Source: Pseudoalteromonas sp. XI10 (GTDB lineage: Bacteria > Pseudomonadota > Gammaproteobacteria > Enterobacterales > Alteromonadaceae). Taken from it: a stretch of 64,000 bases of DNA. The notes beneath the pieces are model-generated. The model saw nothing but the letters and a program-made list of their open reading frames with translations. It searched no databases and had not been told where the DNA came from. Position 1 is the stretch's first letter. Each line of letters begins with the position of its first letter. The stretch covers positions 248,001 to 312,000 of the forward strand of contig NZ_LOPY01000019.1 of the NCBI RefSeq assembly GCF_001469895.1, written 5' to 3'. The translations under genes were made by a program, and so were the position numbers. Positions 17,234 to 26,572 of the stretch are shown piece after piece.

Positions 17234-19216
17234 GTGAAGCTTTTAAGATGTTCAGCACTTTTTTCAATTGCAGTTGCCTCAACCATTCCACTGGTTGCAA
17301 ACGCGACTGATGAGCAAGACTTATTCTCTTTAAGTTTTGAAGACTTACTTAATGTACAAGTCGATATTGCTAGTAAAACCAGCGAAACCCTGTCATCTGT
17401 TCCCTCGACAATGAGTGTATTTAGCCGTAAACAAATTCAAGCCCTTGGTGTTGATAACGCCTATGAGGTAATGAACTTTGTGCCAGGTATGCAATCTACC
17501 CGTGGTGATTGGGTTGGTGCCGTGCCTAAAGATCATGCTCGAGGTGTATATCTTGATAGCGGTAATGTACTGGTGATGATCAATGGTGAGCGTGTCAATG
17601 AGTCATCATTTGGTAAAGCTTCTGTTTACATGCCTTATATACCTATTGAAGTCATTGAAAAAATAGAGTTTATTCGCGGTCCAGGCTCGGCGCTGTATGG
17701 CAGTAATGCGTTTTTAGGGGTGATGAATATTGTTACCTCTAAAGAACGAAATGCACTGCAGCTTGTGGTTGGCAACAATGGTCGCTATGGGGCAACAGGG
17801 CAGTTTAATACCTCTTTAAGTGATGATAGTGCTCTCTTTGCGAGTTTTTCGTATGACCAAAAAGACGGCGAAAGCTACCCGCAAGGAGTAAAAGATCCTC
17901 TTGAGGCGCTTTACCTAGAAGCAGGTGTTGATTACAAAAAGCTGCAATTACGTGCTCGTTACAACGAAACATCCCTTGATGAATTTTTAAACCTTGCTGG
18001 CTATTCAACACAAAATCAACACACCAGTGATAACACCTTTGTTGGCATTAAATATAACTGGATTAATAACGATAAGTTAAAGCTAGACTCCAGTTACTCG
18101 TACACTAAACATAATATCTCTAGTGCTGGTTTAATCGCTGCTTTTGACGATATACCTGACTTTTTACTTGGCCCAGCTTGGCAAACAACCGATAGCAAAT
18201 TTGAAACTGAACTGAGTTATCAGTTTGATAATCAATGGCAGCTTGCCGCGGGTATAGAATACGCAGAGGCTAAACAAGTCGAAGCTGGGGTACGTACTAA
18301 TTACTATGATGATGAGTCGATGTTAGTCATTATTGACCCCGCTTATTATCAGCAAGGTATTGCGACGGTGATGGACTTTCCTGAATTTGCATCACTTAAA
18401 TATACATTCGAAACATATAGCGCCTACGGGCAGTTAAAAATACCTTATTCAGATGCACTTACTTTATTTGTAGGGGCGCGCTATGACGATGTAAAAGACA
18501 TCGACAGTAAACTTTCGCCTCGCCTTGCCGGCGTTTATGTAATAAACCCAGAGCATACCGTTAAACTACAATATGGCGAATCGTTCAGAACCCCGGTTAC
18601 TAATGAGCTTTTTTCAAATGATGATGTCACCGTAGGTAACCCATCACTTCGCTCTGAGTCGGTAAAAACCACTGAGCTTGTTTGGCATTATCAAACCTCA
18701 GAGTTACAAGCTAATGCGGTGCTTTTTTATAATGAACTCAATGATTTTATAAATATTGAGCCAACGCAATCTAATGATGCCTTGTTTACTTTTACAAACT
18801 CATTTAATACTCAAAACAGTGGTATTGAGCTTGATGGTACTTGGCAATCAAGTAAAGAGTTCTCTGTAACAGGTACCTATACGCAATACTTTGAAGACCC
18901 AATTAATGCGAGCTTTAAGCGTTTTGCAAGCTTAGTGAGTAGTTATAATTTATCTGACAGCTGGCAAGTGAGTTTAAACCTACTATGGCGTGATAAAGTA
19001 GAAGTAAGTTCAGTTACCGGTGCTCACTTTGAACAGTCTGCCTATAGCTTATTAGGTGGCAGCTTAAAATGGCAGTTAAACGCAAACAGTCAACTAATGC
19101 TTAAAGCAGAAAACCTGTTAGGTAAAAAATATAATGTGTTTGATCCACGTATGGACAATGGCGCTGTCGCTGGTACAACAGAAGATTTATCGTTACACTA
19201 CCAGTTCAATTTTTAG
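17234..19216 (+). CDS. TonB-dependent receptor next to dctB/dctD
   Basis: This outer-membrane receptor has about 660 residues from the GTG at 17234. That start gives a clean signal peptide ending VANA; the open frame extends to a TTG at 17156. The mature N-terminus, LSFEDLLNVQVDIASKT, is typical of small receptors whose plug follows at once (VMNFVPGMQ, RGVYLD, EFIRGPGSALYGSNAFLGVMNIVT). The barrel ends in an aromatic LHYQFNF. The ligand is unknown. It lies 23 bp ahead of dctB and is likely cotranscribed with the two-component genes. This suggests, but does not prove, that it delivers the organic acid or a larger precursor sensed by DctB. Confidence 0.88.
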   Translation: MKLLRCSALFSIAVASTIPLVANATDEQDLFSLSFEDLLNVQVDIASKTSETLSSVPSTMSVFSRKQIQALGVDNAYEVMNFVPGMQSTRGDWVGAVPKDHARGVYLDSGNVLVMINGERVNESSFGKASVYMPYIPIEVIEKIEFIRGPGSALYGSNAFLGVMNIVTSKERNALQLVVGNNGRYGATGQFNTSLSDDSALFASFSYDQKDGESYPQGVKDPLEALYLEAGVDYKKLQLRARYNETSLDEFLNLAGYSTQNQHTSDNTFVGIKYNWINNDKLKLDSSYSYTKHNISSAGLIAAFDDIPDFLLGPAWQTTDSKFETELSYQFDNQWQLAAGIEYAEAKQVEAGVRTNYYDDESMLVIIDPAYYQQGIATVMDFPEFASLKYTFETYSAYGQLKIPYSDALTLFVGARYDDVKDIDSKLSPRLAGVYVINPEHTVKLQYGESFRTPVTNELFSNDDVTVGNPSLRSESVKTTELVWHYQTSELQANAVLFYNELNDFINIEPTQSNDALFTFTNSFNTQNSGIELDGTWQSSKEFSVTGTYTQYFEDPINASFKRFASLVSSYNLSDSWQVSLNLLWRDKVEVSSVTGAHFEQSAYSLLGGSLKWQLNANSQLMLKAENLLGKKYNVFDPRMDNGAVAGTTEDLSLHYQFNF

Positions 19217-19239
19217 TTGCGCTGCTCTCAAAGGTTTGA

Positions 19240-20979
19240 ATGTCGTCATTAAGTAAAAAGTTAGTTATTGCAGGTGCAATGCTTTTATTGTTGCTTGTAT
19301 TAGTTTTTTACGTTGGACGCGCTCATGACTATCAACAAGCAGAGCAACAAAGCCGTGTTCAAGCTACTCAGTTAAGTCATTATTTTTCAAGCGAATTAGC
19401 CCGATTTAAAACAATTCCGACCTTAGTCAGTGCCAATGATTTAGTTAAATCTTTTGTGGTTAAGCAAGGAATAGGCGAGCAGGCTGTTAATTATTATTTA
19501 GAAGATATTCAACGTGCCAGTGGTGCATCAGATGTCTATTTAATGGATTTAACAGGCTCGGTGGTGGCAAGTAGTAACTGGCAAGTTGATTACACCTTTT
19601 TGGGTAGTAACTTTGCTTTTCGGCCTTATTTTTATTTAGCCAAGCAAGGTGAAAAAGTAGCTTATTTTGCTTTAGGTATGCGCTCAAGTGAGCGGGGCAT
19701 TTACTTTTCAGAGCCGGTTATTGATAAAGGCAAAGTTATTGCCGTTGTCACTTTAAAAGTGAATGCTAAAAAGTTTGAACAAGACCGCCAGCTACTAAAT
19801 GCATCAGACAGCACCCACTTTTATATTGCACTAGAAGATAGTGTTATTGTGATGTCGGATGTTGAGGACTGGCGATTAAAGTCACTTGAATCGCTTAACG
19901 ACGAACAAATGGCTGCTTTGGTTAAGTCGCGCCGATACTTGTCTCATAAACCGAGTTTACTTAATCATAACCATAAGCTTTTAAGTGAACAAACCGCGCA
20001 GCAAAATATTCAACTTAATGGCAAGCAAGCGCGCTTTATTAGCGCCACCGAAACAATAGATATTATAAACGCTAAAGCCAGTGTGCTGGTGGATGTGACT
20101 AATGTGGAGCTTGCACAAATACCTCGGCTGCTTTGGTTTAGTGTGTTTTATGCTATTGCAGTGGTGTTAATTCATATGGCGATGGTGCGCTTTGCGGGCT
20201 ACAAAAAGCTCTTGTTTTCAAGACATAGCCTTGAGCAAGAAGTAATTGAACGAACCCAAGCGCTCGAAAAAGCGCAAAAAGCACTGATCCAAACAGCTAA
20301 GCTTGCAACGATAGGTCAATTAAGTGCGGGCATTAACCATGAAATTAATCAGCCCTTAAGTGCCATGAACACTTATTTAGTAAGTGCAAAGAGGCTGCTT
20401 ATTAAAGGCAATATTGAGCAAGCCAGCGAAAATTTAGTGCTGGTGCAATCTTTAATAGAGCGTGTCCACAAAATTGTCGCTCAGCTTAAGCATTTTAGTA
20501 AACCCGCACAAACCCAACTTAGGCAGCAAAGCTTAGCGAGCATGTTAAAAAATGCGTTAATGATCGCCAGCGCCCAGTTAAAGCAAGACGATATCGAGGT
20601 AAAAGCTGCTGATATTGATGCAAACATAACGGTGTGGGTCGATAGCGTTAAGTTTGAACAAGTCTTGGTCAACGTGATCACCAATGCTAGCCAAGCAATG
20701 AGTGAATCTGAAAAGCGTGAATTAAGTTTTGATCTCGAACTATTCGACGACCGAGTGAAGCTATCAATTCTTGATACAGGCCCAGGTATTGATCAACATG
20801 CATTGGGTAACATCTTTGAGCCATTTTACAGTACTAAAACCAGTAACGGTTTAGGTTTAGGCTTATCTATTTCACGACAAATTATCGACTCATTTAACGG
20901 TCGATTATCGGCGCATAACCGCCCTGAAGGCGGCGCACAATTTATAATAACCTTACAAACAAATAAGGAACCATCATGA
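19240..20979 (+). CDS. dctB: DctB-like C4-dicarboxylate sensor histidine kinase
   Basis: This membrane kinase has 579 residues. Two membrane helices (about 9-25 and 298-315) flank a periplasmic double-Cache sensor domain with motifs seen in DctB (DVYLMDLTGSVVASSNW, FAFRPYF, GIYFSEPV). A short coiled coil follows. The phosphoacceptor is His367 in INHEINQPLSAM, and the ATP domain has NVITNASQAM, DTGPGI and GLGLGLSIS. In relatives it senses succinate, fumarate or malate and phosphorylates DctD. It overlaps dctD by 4 bp. The ligand could differ from C4-dicarboxylates, but the downstream DASS transporter supports that reading. Confidence 0.88.
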   Translation: MSSLSKKLVIAGAMLLLLLVLVFYVGRAHDYQQAEQQSRVQATQLSHYFSSELARFKTIPTLVSANDLVKSFVVKQGIGEQAVNYYLEDIQRASGASDVYLMDLTGSVVASSNWQVDYTFLGSNFAFRPYFYLAKQGEKVAYFALGMRSSERGIYFSEPVIDKGKVIAVVTLKVNAKKFEQDRQLLNASDSTHFYIALEDSVIVMSDVEDWRLKSLESLNDEQMAALVKSRRYLSHKPSLLNHNHKLLSEQTAQQNIQLNGKQARFISATETIDIINAKASVLVDVTNVELAQIPRLLWFSVFYAIAVVLIHMAMVRFAGYKKLLFSRHSLEQEVIERTQALEKAQKALIQTAKLATIGQLSAGINHEINQPLSAMNTYLVSAKRLLIKGNIEQASENLVLVQSLIERVHKIVAQLKHFSKPAQTQLRQQSLASMLKNALMIASAQLKQDDIEVKAADIDANITVWVDSVKFEQVLVNVITNASQAMSESEKRELSFDLELFDDRVKLSILDTGPGIDQHALGNIFEPFYSTKTSNGLGLGLSISRQIIDSFNGRLSAHNRPEGGAQFIITLQTNKEPS

Positions 20980-22346
20980 GTGTAGTTGCAGCGACCTGTA
21001 ATCAGGTAATCGTTATTGATGACGAAGCGGTGATACGCGATTCATTAAAGCAACTCCTTGAGATTGAAGGTTATCAAGTTCAGTGTTTTAGTGAGCCTAC
21101 AGCGGCACTGTCAAAATTGAGTCGTCGCTTTGAGGGAATTGTATTAAGCGACATAAACATGCCAAAAATGGACGGTTTGGCATTTTTAGAACAAGTTAAG
21201 GCATTTGATAGTGAACTGCCGGTTATTTTCCTGACTGGCTTTGCTGATGTATCTGTAGCCGTTAAAGCTATGCAACTAGGCGCTTATGATTTATTCGAAA
21301 AGCCACTGACAGAGCAATTGTTAGACTGTATCGCGCGCGCTTCAGAAAAACGTGCTTTAGTGATGGAAAACCGAGCCTTAAAAATCGCAGTAGAGAAAAC
21401 CTCTGCGCCGGGTGTGCGAATTTTAGGTGAAACTGAGCAAATGCAACAAATGATGCATTTACTCAATGCGGTTATCGATACTCCCGCTGATGTTTTAATA
21501 GAAGGTGAAACAGGCACAGGTAAGGAGTTAGTTGCCCGTTACTTACATGATCAAAGTAACAGATCGGCAGCTAATTTTGTTGCCATAAACTGCGGCGCAA
21601 TCCCCGAACAGCTCATCGAAAGCGAACTCTTTGGTGCAGCCAGTGGCGCATATACAGGTGCTACGCAATCTCGCCAAGGTAAATTTGAATTTGCTAAAGG
21701 CGGTACTGTCTTTTTAGATGAAATAGAGTCAACGCCTGCAAGTTTACAAGTAAAGTTATTAAGGGTGCTTGAAGAGCGTAAAGTAACGCCTGTAGGTGAT
21801 AACCACGCCATTGATTTAGACGTGCGTATAGTTGCAGCCACCAAAGTAGACTTAATGACACTGGTCGAAGCAGGGGAGTTTAGAGCTGATTTATATTACC
21901 GCTTAAACTTAGTTAAAGTGAGTATTCCGGCATTACGAGACAGAAAGGCTGATATTCCACTTTTGTTTAAACATTTTAGCTCGATAGCGGCGACACGTTT
22001 TCATAAACCACCTGCACCACTAAGTAGTGAAGCAAAGCAGCGACTTCTTGCCTACGATTGGCCGGGTAATGTGCGAGAGCTTAGAAATCAGGCTGAACGT
22101 GCGGTATTGCTAGGCTCTGATCTGGCCTTTGCCTCGTACAGTGATGCAAACAGTGACAACGAGCTTGCTCAAGACTTAAGCCTTGCCGAGAAAATTAGCT
22201 TTTATGAGCAATCTCTTATCGAAGAAGCGCTCGAGCGTAATAACGGCAGCATAAAAGAGACTATGGCTACATTACAAATTGCTCGTAAAACTCTTTACGA
22301 CAAGATGACCAAGTACGGTATTAATCGCGAAATGTTCAAAGACTAA
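20976..22346 (+). CDS. dctD: DctD-like sigma-54-dependent response regulator
   Basis: This 456-residue NtrC-class activator has a receiver domain with Asp59 (LSDINMPKMDG) and Lys109, then an AAA+ domain with Walker A GETGTGKE at 177-184. The sigma-54 contact loop is GAYTGA at 224-229, a Tyr variant of the usual GAFTGA. FLDEIES holds the Walker B acidics. A Fis-type helix-turn-helix lies at the C-terminus (GSIKETMATLQIARKTLYDK). When phosphorylated it should open complexes at sigma-54 promoters such as the one at 22499-22514, 150 bp downstream. Confidence 0.92.
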   Translation: MSVVAATCNQVIVIDDEAVIRDSLKQLLEIEGYQVQCFSEPTAALSKLSRRFEGIVLSDINMPKMDGLAFLEQVKAFDSELPVIFLTGFADVSVAVKAMQLGAYDLFEKPLTEQLLDCIARASEKRALVMENRALKIAVEKTSAPGVRILGETEQMQQMMHLLNAVIDTPADVLIEGETGTGKELVARYLHDQSNRSAANFVAINCGAIPEQLIESELFGAASGAYTGATQSRQGKFEFAKGGTVFLDEIESTPASLQVKLLRVLEERKVTPVGDNHAIDLDVRIVAATKVDLMTLVEAGEFRADLYYRLNLVKVSIPALRDRKADIPLLFKHFSSIAATRFHKPPAPLSSEAKQRLLAYDWPGNVRELRNQAERAVLLGSDLAFASYSDANSDNELAQDLSLAEKISFYEQSLIEEALERNNGSIKETMATLQIARKTLYDKMTKYGINREMFKD

Positions 22347-22374
22347 GCAACCCTCTCACATTAAACTCTTCCCA

Positions 22375-22427
22375 ATGGGTGGAACTGGTGACAGCATGTT
22401 TTTAAAAATGTGTGGATATCCACCCAT
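22375..22427 (+). promoter_or_regulatory. Inverted repeats, candidate DctD binding region
   Basis: ATGGGTGGA (22375-22383) is the exact inverse of TCCACCCAT (22419-22427). The second copy is joined to a 12-bp perfect palindrome, GTGGATATCCAC (22412-22423). They lie 70-125 bp upstream of the sigma-54 site, the usual range for enhancer binding. Assignment to DctD is inferred from position. Confidence 0.5.
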
Positions 22428-22498
22428 AAAAAACAGCTCTTTTTACGTCAATAAAGTTAATTTACTGTTATTTAACAGCTTTTTTAAAATTAACTAAG

Positions 22499-22514
22499 TT
22501 GGCAACCAACTTGC
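22499..22514 (+). promoter_or_regulatory. Sigma-54 promoter of porin/transporter genes
   Basis: TTGGCAACCAACTTGC fits the sigma-54 consensus, with GG (-24) and GC (-12) separated by exactly ten bases. Transcription should start near 22526, and a ribosome binding site (AAGGGGC) precedes the porin ATG at 22560. Confidence 0.8.
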
Positions 22515-22559
22515 CTTAATAGTTAGGAACAACAATTTGAACCTAATAAGGGGCGCATA

Positions 22560-23519
22560 ATGACAACAATATTCACTCATACAAAAACACGCGTAGCGGC
22601 GGCTGTGATTTTAGCGAGCACAGCTGGCTCAGCAATGGCAGCAGACTACGCGGTATACGGTAAAGCAGAAGTTCAAATAGCAAACACAGATACAGGCGTT
22701 ATGCGTTATGCAGATGAAGGTACGCAAATAGAAGCACCTTTTTCTCGTATTGGTATTAAAGGTAGCCACAAACTAACTGAGTCGCTCAAAGCAGTATTCA
22801 AATATGAAGTACAAGTAAAAGGTTTTGAACATGACGATACCAGCGAGCCATTTTCAGCTCGTAATACTTACTTAGGGCTTGCAGGCGATTTTGGTGAAGT
22901 GGTTGTAGGTCGTAACGACACTCGTTTTAAATACTCAGAAGGTAAAGTAGACGGTTTTAACGAAACCCAAGCAGATATTGCACAGCTGATCCCAGGTCAA
23001 GACCGTATCGGCGATACCATTACCTACAGCTCAAAAACATACGGAGGCGCATCACTTGCACTAACTTATGCACCAAAAGATGACAGTAGCAACGATGAAG
23101 ATGGCTTTGCGGCAACGGTTATTTATGGTGACCGTGCATTAAAATCTAAAGACTATTATGTTGCTATCAGCCATGTTGATGCACTTAACAAGTTGACGGC
23201 AAGCCGTGTGGTTGCAGCATGGAAACTTGAAAACTTACAGTTAGCTGGTTTATTCCAGCGCAGCGAATCAACCGACGGTACGAAAGAAGGTAATGGCTAT
23301 GCACTTAGCGCAAGCTATGCAATCGATAAATGGGTACCTAAGCTGCAATATGTTAAAGACGACTCAAAAATTCGCCATGCTGAAGAAGGTAAACAATGGA
23401 CAGCAGGTGTTGACTATGTTTTTGATAAACAAACCACAGCATACTTATTCTATACTGATTTAGATTTAGAACTTGAATCAGATAACAGCGTTGCAATTGG
23501 CCTTAAATACAAGTTCTAA
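22560..23519 (+). CDS. Gram-negative outer-membrane porin
   Basis: This porin has 319 residues. A signal peptide ends at SAMA, followed by the ADYAVYGKAEVQIANT opening typical of trimeric general porins of the Porin_4 group. It contains the GLAGDFGEVVVGRNDT turn near 110-125 and ends in a strand with terminal Phe (AIGLKYKF) required for outer-membrane insertion. It is the first gene behind the sigma-54 promoter and lies 9 bp ahead of the dicarboxylate transporter gene, so it probably provides the outer-membrane route for the same small acids. Confidence 0.88.
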   Translation: MTTIFTHTKTRVAAAVILASTAGSAMAADYAVYGKAEVQIANTDTGVMRYADEGTQIEAPFSRIGIKGSHKLTESLKAVFKYEVQVKGFEHDDTSEPFSARNTYLGLAGDFGEVVVGRNDTRFKYSEGKVDGFNETQADIAQLIPGQDRIGDTITYSSKTYGGASLALTYAPKDDSSNDEDGFAATVIYGDRALKSKDYYVAISHVDALNKLTASRVVAAWKLENLQLAGLFQRSESTDGTKEGNGYALSASYAIDKWVPKLQYVKDDSKIRHAEEGKQWTAGVDYVFDKQTTAYLFYTDLDLELESDNSVAIGLKYKF

Positions 23520-23528
23520 GGAGTCGGT

Positions 23529-25007
23529 ATGTCATTAGTAAATCAAACAAAAGATGGCTCACAGCCACGCCCATTAATGAGCACAGTGATGTTACTACTG
23601 GGCCCATTAGTGATGTTATTAACTTGCTTAATCGATCCACCAGCGGGTATGAGTGTATCAGCACTACGTACCGCAGGCCTTGCATTTTGGATGGCTTCTT
23701 GGTGGGTAAGCGAAGTTGTGCCAATTCCTGCTACTTCATTATTGCCACTGGTTATATCACCTCTTGCTGGCATTGCAGCAATCAAAGGGGTCGCGTCACC
23801 TTATGCACACCCTTTGATCTTTTTATTCTTAGGCGGCTTTTTGATCTCAATCGCGATGGAGCGTTGGGGTTTACATAAGCGTATTGCACTTAATACCATG
23901 CTTCGTGCTGGTACTAAGCCTAGCCTACAAATTTTAGCCATGATGTTAGTAACGGCATTTTTATCAATGTGGATGTCAAACACAGCAACTGCTGTGATGA
24001 TGTTACCAATTGCTATGTCGATTACTATGTTGGTTAAACAGTCTAACCCTGAAAATGATCAATTTGGTAAAGCATTGTTATTATCAATCGCTTATGGTGC
24101 AAGTATCGGTGGTATTGCTACTTTAATTGGTACCCCACCAAATGCACTTATGGCTGCGTATTTATCAGACAGCTACAAAATTGATATTGGCTTTGCTGAG
24201 TGGATGAAAGTAGGTGTACCTCTTGCAACTGTTATGCTGGCTTTATGTTGGGTTTGGTTAACTAAGTTTGCCTATAAAGTAGATACAGATTGTGCCAAAG
24301 CTGCAAGTAAAGATACTAAGTCGTTATTCTTGTCGCAGTTACAAGAGCTTGGTGCAATGCAGCGCGCTGAAAAAGGCGTAGCAGCCGTGTTCGTTTTAGC
24401 GGCAGTATGCTGGATCTTCAGACCTGTACTTGCCGACTTATCGGGCTTAAAAATCTCTGATACGGGTATTGCTATTGCGGCAGCATTATTATTGTTCGTG
24501 TTACCAGCAAACAAAGGTGATGGTGAGCGTATTCTTGATTGGGAAAGTGCCGCTAAAGTACCGTGGGGCGTGTTGCTTCTATTCGGTGGTGGTTTAACAC
24601 TGGCTGCGCAAATCAAATCTTCAGGCTTAGCTGAATATATTGCTCACATGATTGAAGGGGCGAGTGCAATTCCATTGGTATTAAGTGTTCTAGCAGTGGC
24701 AACCTTAATTACTTTCTTAACTGAGATCACTAGTAACACAGCTACAGCGGCCGGTTTCTTACCACTATTAGGCCCTGTTGCTGAGTCAGTATTTGGTACA
24801 CCGCTGGTATGGGTCATTCCTGCGGCTATTGCGTGTAGCTGTGCGTTTATGATGCCAGTTGCGACACCGCCTAATGCGATAGTGTTCGGCTCTGGGCAAA
24901 TTCAAATGCGCGATATGATCCGCTCTGGCTTTGCACTGAACATAATTGCTATTGCGATGATCACGGTAGTTACGATGACTATTGCCGCAGTGGTATTTGG
25001 TTTTTAG
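23529..25007 (+). CDS. DASS/SLC13-family sodium-coupled dicarboxylate transporter
   Basis: This 492-residue inner-membrane protein has about eleven hydrophobic segments. It carries both SNT motifs of the divalent anion/sodium symporter family (MWMSNTATAVMM near 150-160 and TEITSNTATAAGF near 400), as in VcINDY. GTPPNALMA and VATPPNAIVFGSG are the matching conserved loops. The expected substrates are succinate, fumarate or malate with sodium. It follows the porin under the sigma-54 promoter, controlled by DctB/DctD. A strong terminator lies 35 bp after the stop. Confidence 0.92.
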   Translation: MSLVNQTKDGSQPRPLMSTVMLLLGPLVMLLTCLIDPPAGMSVSALRTAGLAFWMASWWVSEVVPIPATSLLPLVISPLAGIAAIKGVASPYAHPLIFLFLGGFLISIAMERWGLHKRIALNTMLRAGTKPSLQILAMMLVTAFLSMWMSNTATAVMMLPIAMSITMLVKQSNPENDQFGKALLLSIAYGASIGGIATLIGTPPNALMAAYLSDSYKIDIGFAEWMKVGVPLATVMLALCWVWLTKFAYKVDTDCAKAASKDTKSLFLSQLQELGAMQRAEKGVAAVFVLAAVCWIFRPVLADLSGLKISDTGIAIAAALLLFVLPANKGDGERILDWESAAKVPWGVLLLFGGGLTLAAQIKSSGLAEYIAHMIEGASAIPLVLSVLAVATLITFLTEITSNTATAAGFLPLLGPVAESVFGTPLVWVIPAAIACSCAFMMPVATPPNAIVFGSGQIQMRDMIRSGFALNIIAIAMITVVTMTIAAVVFGF

Positions 25008-25041
25008 TTAAGCCTTTAAGTTTTCAACCTATTCCAACCAA

Positions 25042-25070
25042 TAACAGCGCTCACTATGAGCGCTGTTTTT
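25042..25070 (+). terminator. Terminator after the dicarboxylate transporter gene
   Basis: Stem ACAGCGCTCA / TGAGCGCTGT with a 3-base loop, followed by TTTTT. Confidence 0.9.
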
Positions 25071-25141
25071 ACATTTATTAAGTTGCTCAGATAAATATAG
25101 CTAGTTATAGTGGATAAAATCGTTTATCAAGAGATGATGTT

Positions 25142-26554
25142 TTGACTGATATACACGCACAATTACAGAGTGAATTTATAAAACTCAACGATGCTTTTTT
25201 GGCCGAGCCTTATTTAGCCATTGATCAGCGTATAAAGCTTTTAAAAACGATTAAATCCCGCCTAATTGAAAATGAGCAAGCCTTAGTTGCAGCAACAAGT
25301 AAAGACTTTGGTTACCGTACCGAGTTCGATACGGTACTGGGTGACTTATTGCCAACGGTAAAATCATTAACTGACACCATAAAGCGCTTACCTAAATGGT
25401 CACGAAACGAATCACGCAGTGTGGGTATCAGTTTATGGCCTTCATCGGCACATATTCATTACCAACCTAAAGGAGTCGTGGGTGTTATTGCACCTTGGAA
25501 TTACCCCATTCAATTAGCATTAGTACCGGCTCTTAGCGCATTAGCGGCGGGTAATCGCGTGATGTTAAAACTAAGCGAATTTACCCCACATACTAATGCT
25601 GTTATTAAGCAGATAATGGACGGTGACGTTGCTGAGCACTGCATTATTGTTGAAGGCGAAGCCGACACAGCCGCCTCTTTTTGTGATTTACCTTTTGCTC
25701 ATTTACTATTTACTGGCTCAACTTCAGTAGGGCGTAAAGTGATGCAAGCGGCCAGTAAAAACCTCACCCCAGTGACCCTTGAGTTAGGCGGTAAATCACC
25801 GGTTGTGATTCTTGATGATGTGAATATCAAAGAGGCTGCAAAAACCCTGTTATTTGGCAAGTTAAACAACGCAGGGCAAATATGTGTCGCGCCTGATTAT
25901 GTGTTTGTGCCCAAAAAACTTGAGCATCAGTTAGTGTTGCAGCTATGCGAGCTGTATAAAAAGCATTTTAAACAAGGTGTTGAAGGTAAAAACCTAACGT
26001 CTATTGTCTCTGATAGGCAATACCAACGTTTAATTGCGACATTAAATGATGCAAAAGACAAAGGGGCTCAAGTGTTTGAGCCAATAGAAGGGCATCAAAT
26101 CGATGAACTTAAACATCGCATGGGTTTGCATATTTTAACGCAAGTAAATGACGATATGCAGGTAATGCAAGATGAGATCTTTGGTCCTTTACTGCCTATT
26201 GTGAGTTATGAATCACTGCAACAGGTGATTGACACTATCAACGCCGATTCATCACCTCTTGCCTTATACATTTTGGGTCATGACAAAGACAAAATCAGTA
26301 AGTTAAGTTCATCAATCAGAAGTGGTACATTGGCAATTAACGATGTACTGATGCAGGTAACAGCAGATCAGTTACCGTTTGGTGGTATTGGTGAGTCAGG
26401 GATGGGGCACTATCATGGCATTGAAGGCTTTAAAACCTTTAGCCACGCACGAAATACCCTAGTATCAGGTAAGTTTAATCCACGTACCAGCTTATTGTTA
26501 AAGCAAAATAAGTCGCTGATCAAATTATTAAAATGGATGTACTTGCGCCGTTAA
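25142..26554 (+). CDS. Aldehyde dehydrogenase, coniferyl-aldehyde (CalB) type
   Basis: This 470-residue NAD(P)-dependent aldehyde dehydrogenase has the usual residues: Asn in IAPWNYPIQL, Glu in LELGGKSPV, and the nucleophile Cys in NAGQICVAPDYV. Its length, lack of an N-terminal extension and the C-terminal LPFGGIGESGMGHYHG resemble the coniferyl aldehyde dehydrogenase group, which acts on aromatic or long-chain aldehydes. The true substrate is unknown. It begins with TTG. A hydrophobic, basic tail (LLLKQNKSLIKLLKWMYLRR) suggests membrane association. It converges with the Sel1 gene. Confidence 0.87.
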   Translation: MTDIHAQLQSEFIKLNDAFLAEPYLAIDQRIKLLKTIKSRLIENEQALVAATSKDFGYRTEFDTVLGDLLPTVKSLTDTIKRLPKWSRNESRSVGISLWPSSAHIHYQPKGVVGVIAPWNYPIQLALVPALSALAAGNRVMLKLSEFTPHTNAVIKQIMDGDVAEHCIIVEGEADTAASFCDLPFAHLLFTGSTSVGRKVMQAASKNLTPVTLELGGKSPVVILDDVNIKEAAKTLLFGKLNNAGQICVAPDYVFVPKKLEHQLVLQLCELYKKHFKQGVEGKNLTSIVSDRQYQRLIATLNDAKDKGAQVFEPIEGHQIDELKHRMGLHILTQVNDDMQVMQDEIFGPLLPIVSYESLQQVIDTINADSSPLALYILGHDKDKISKLSSSIRSGTLAINDVLMQVTADQLPFGGIGESGMGHYHGIEGFKTFSHARNTLVSGKFNPRTSLLLKQNKSLIKLLKWMYLRR

Positions 26555-26572
26555 GCGCAAGTACACTGCTTG

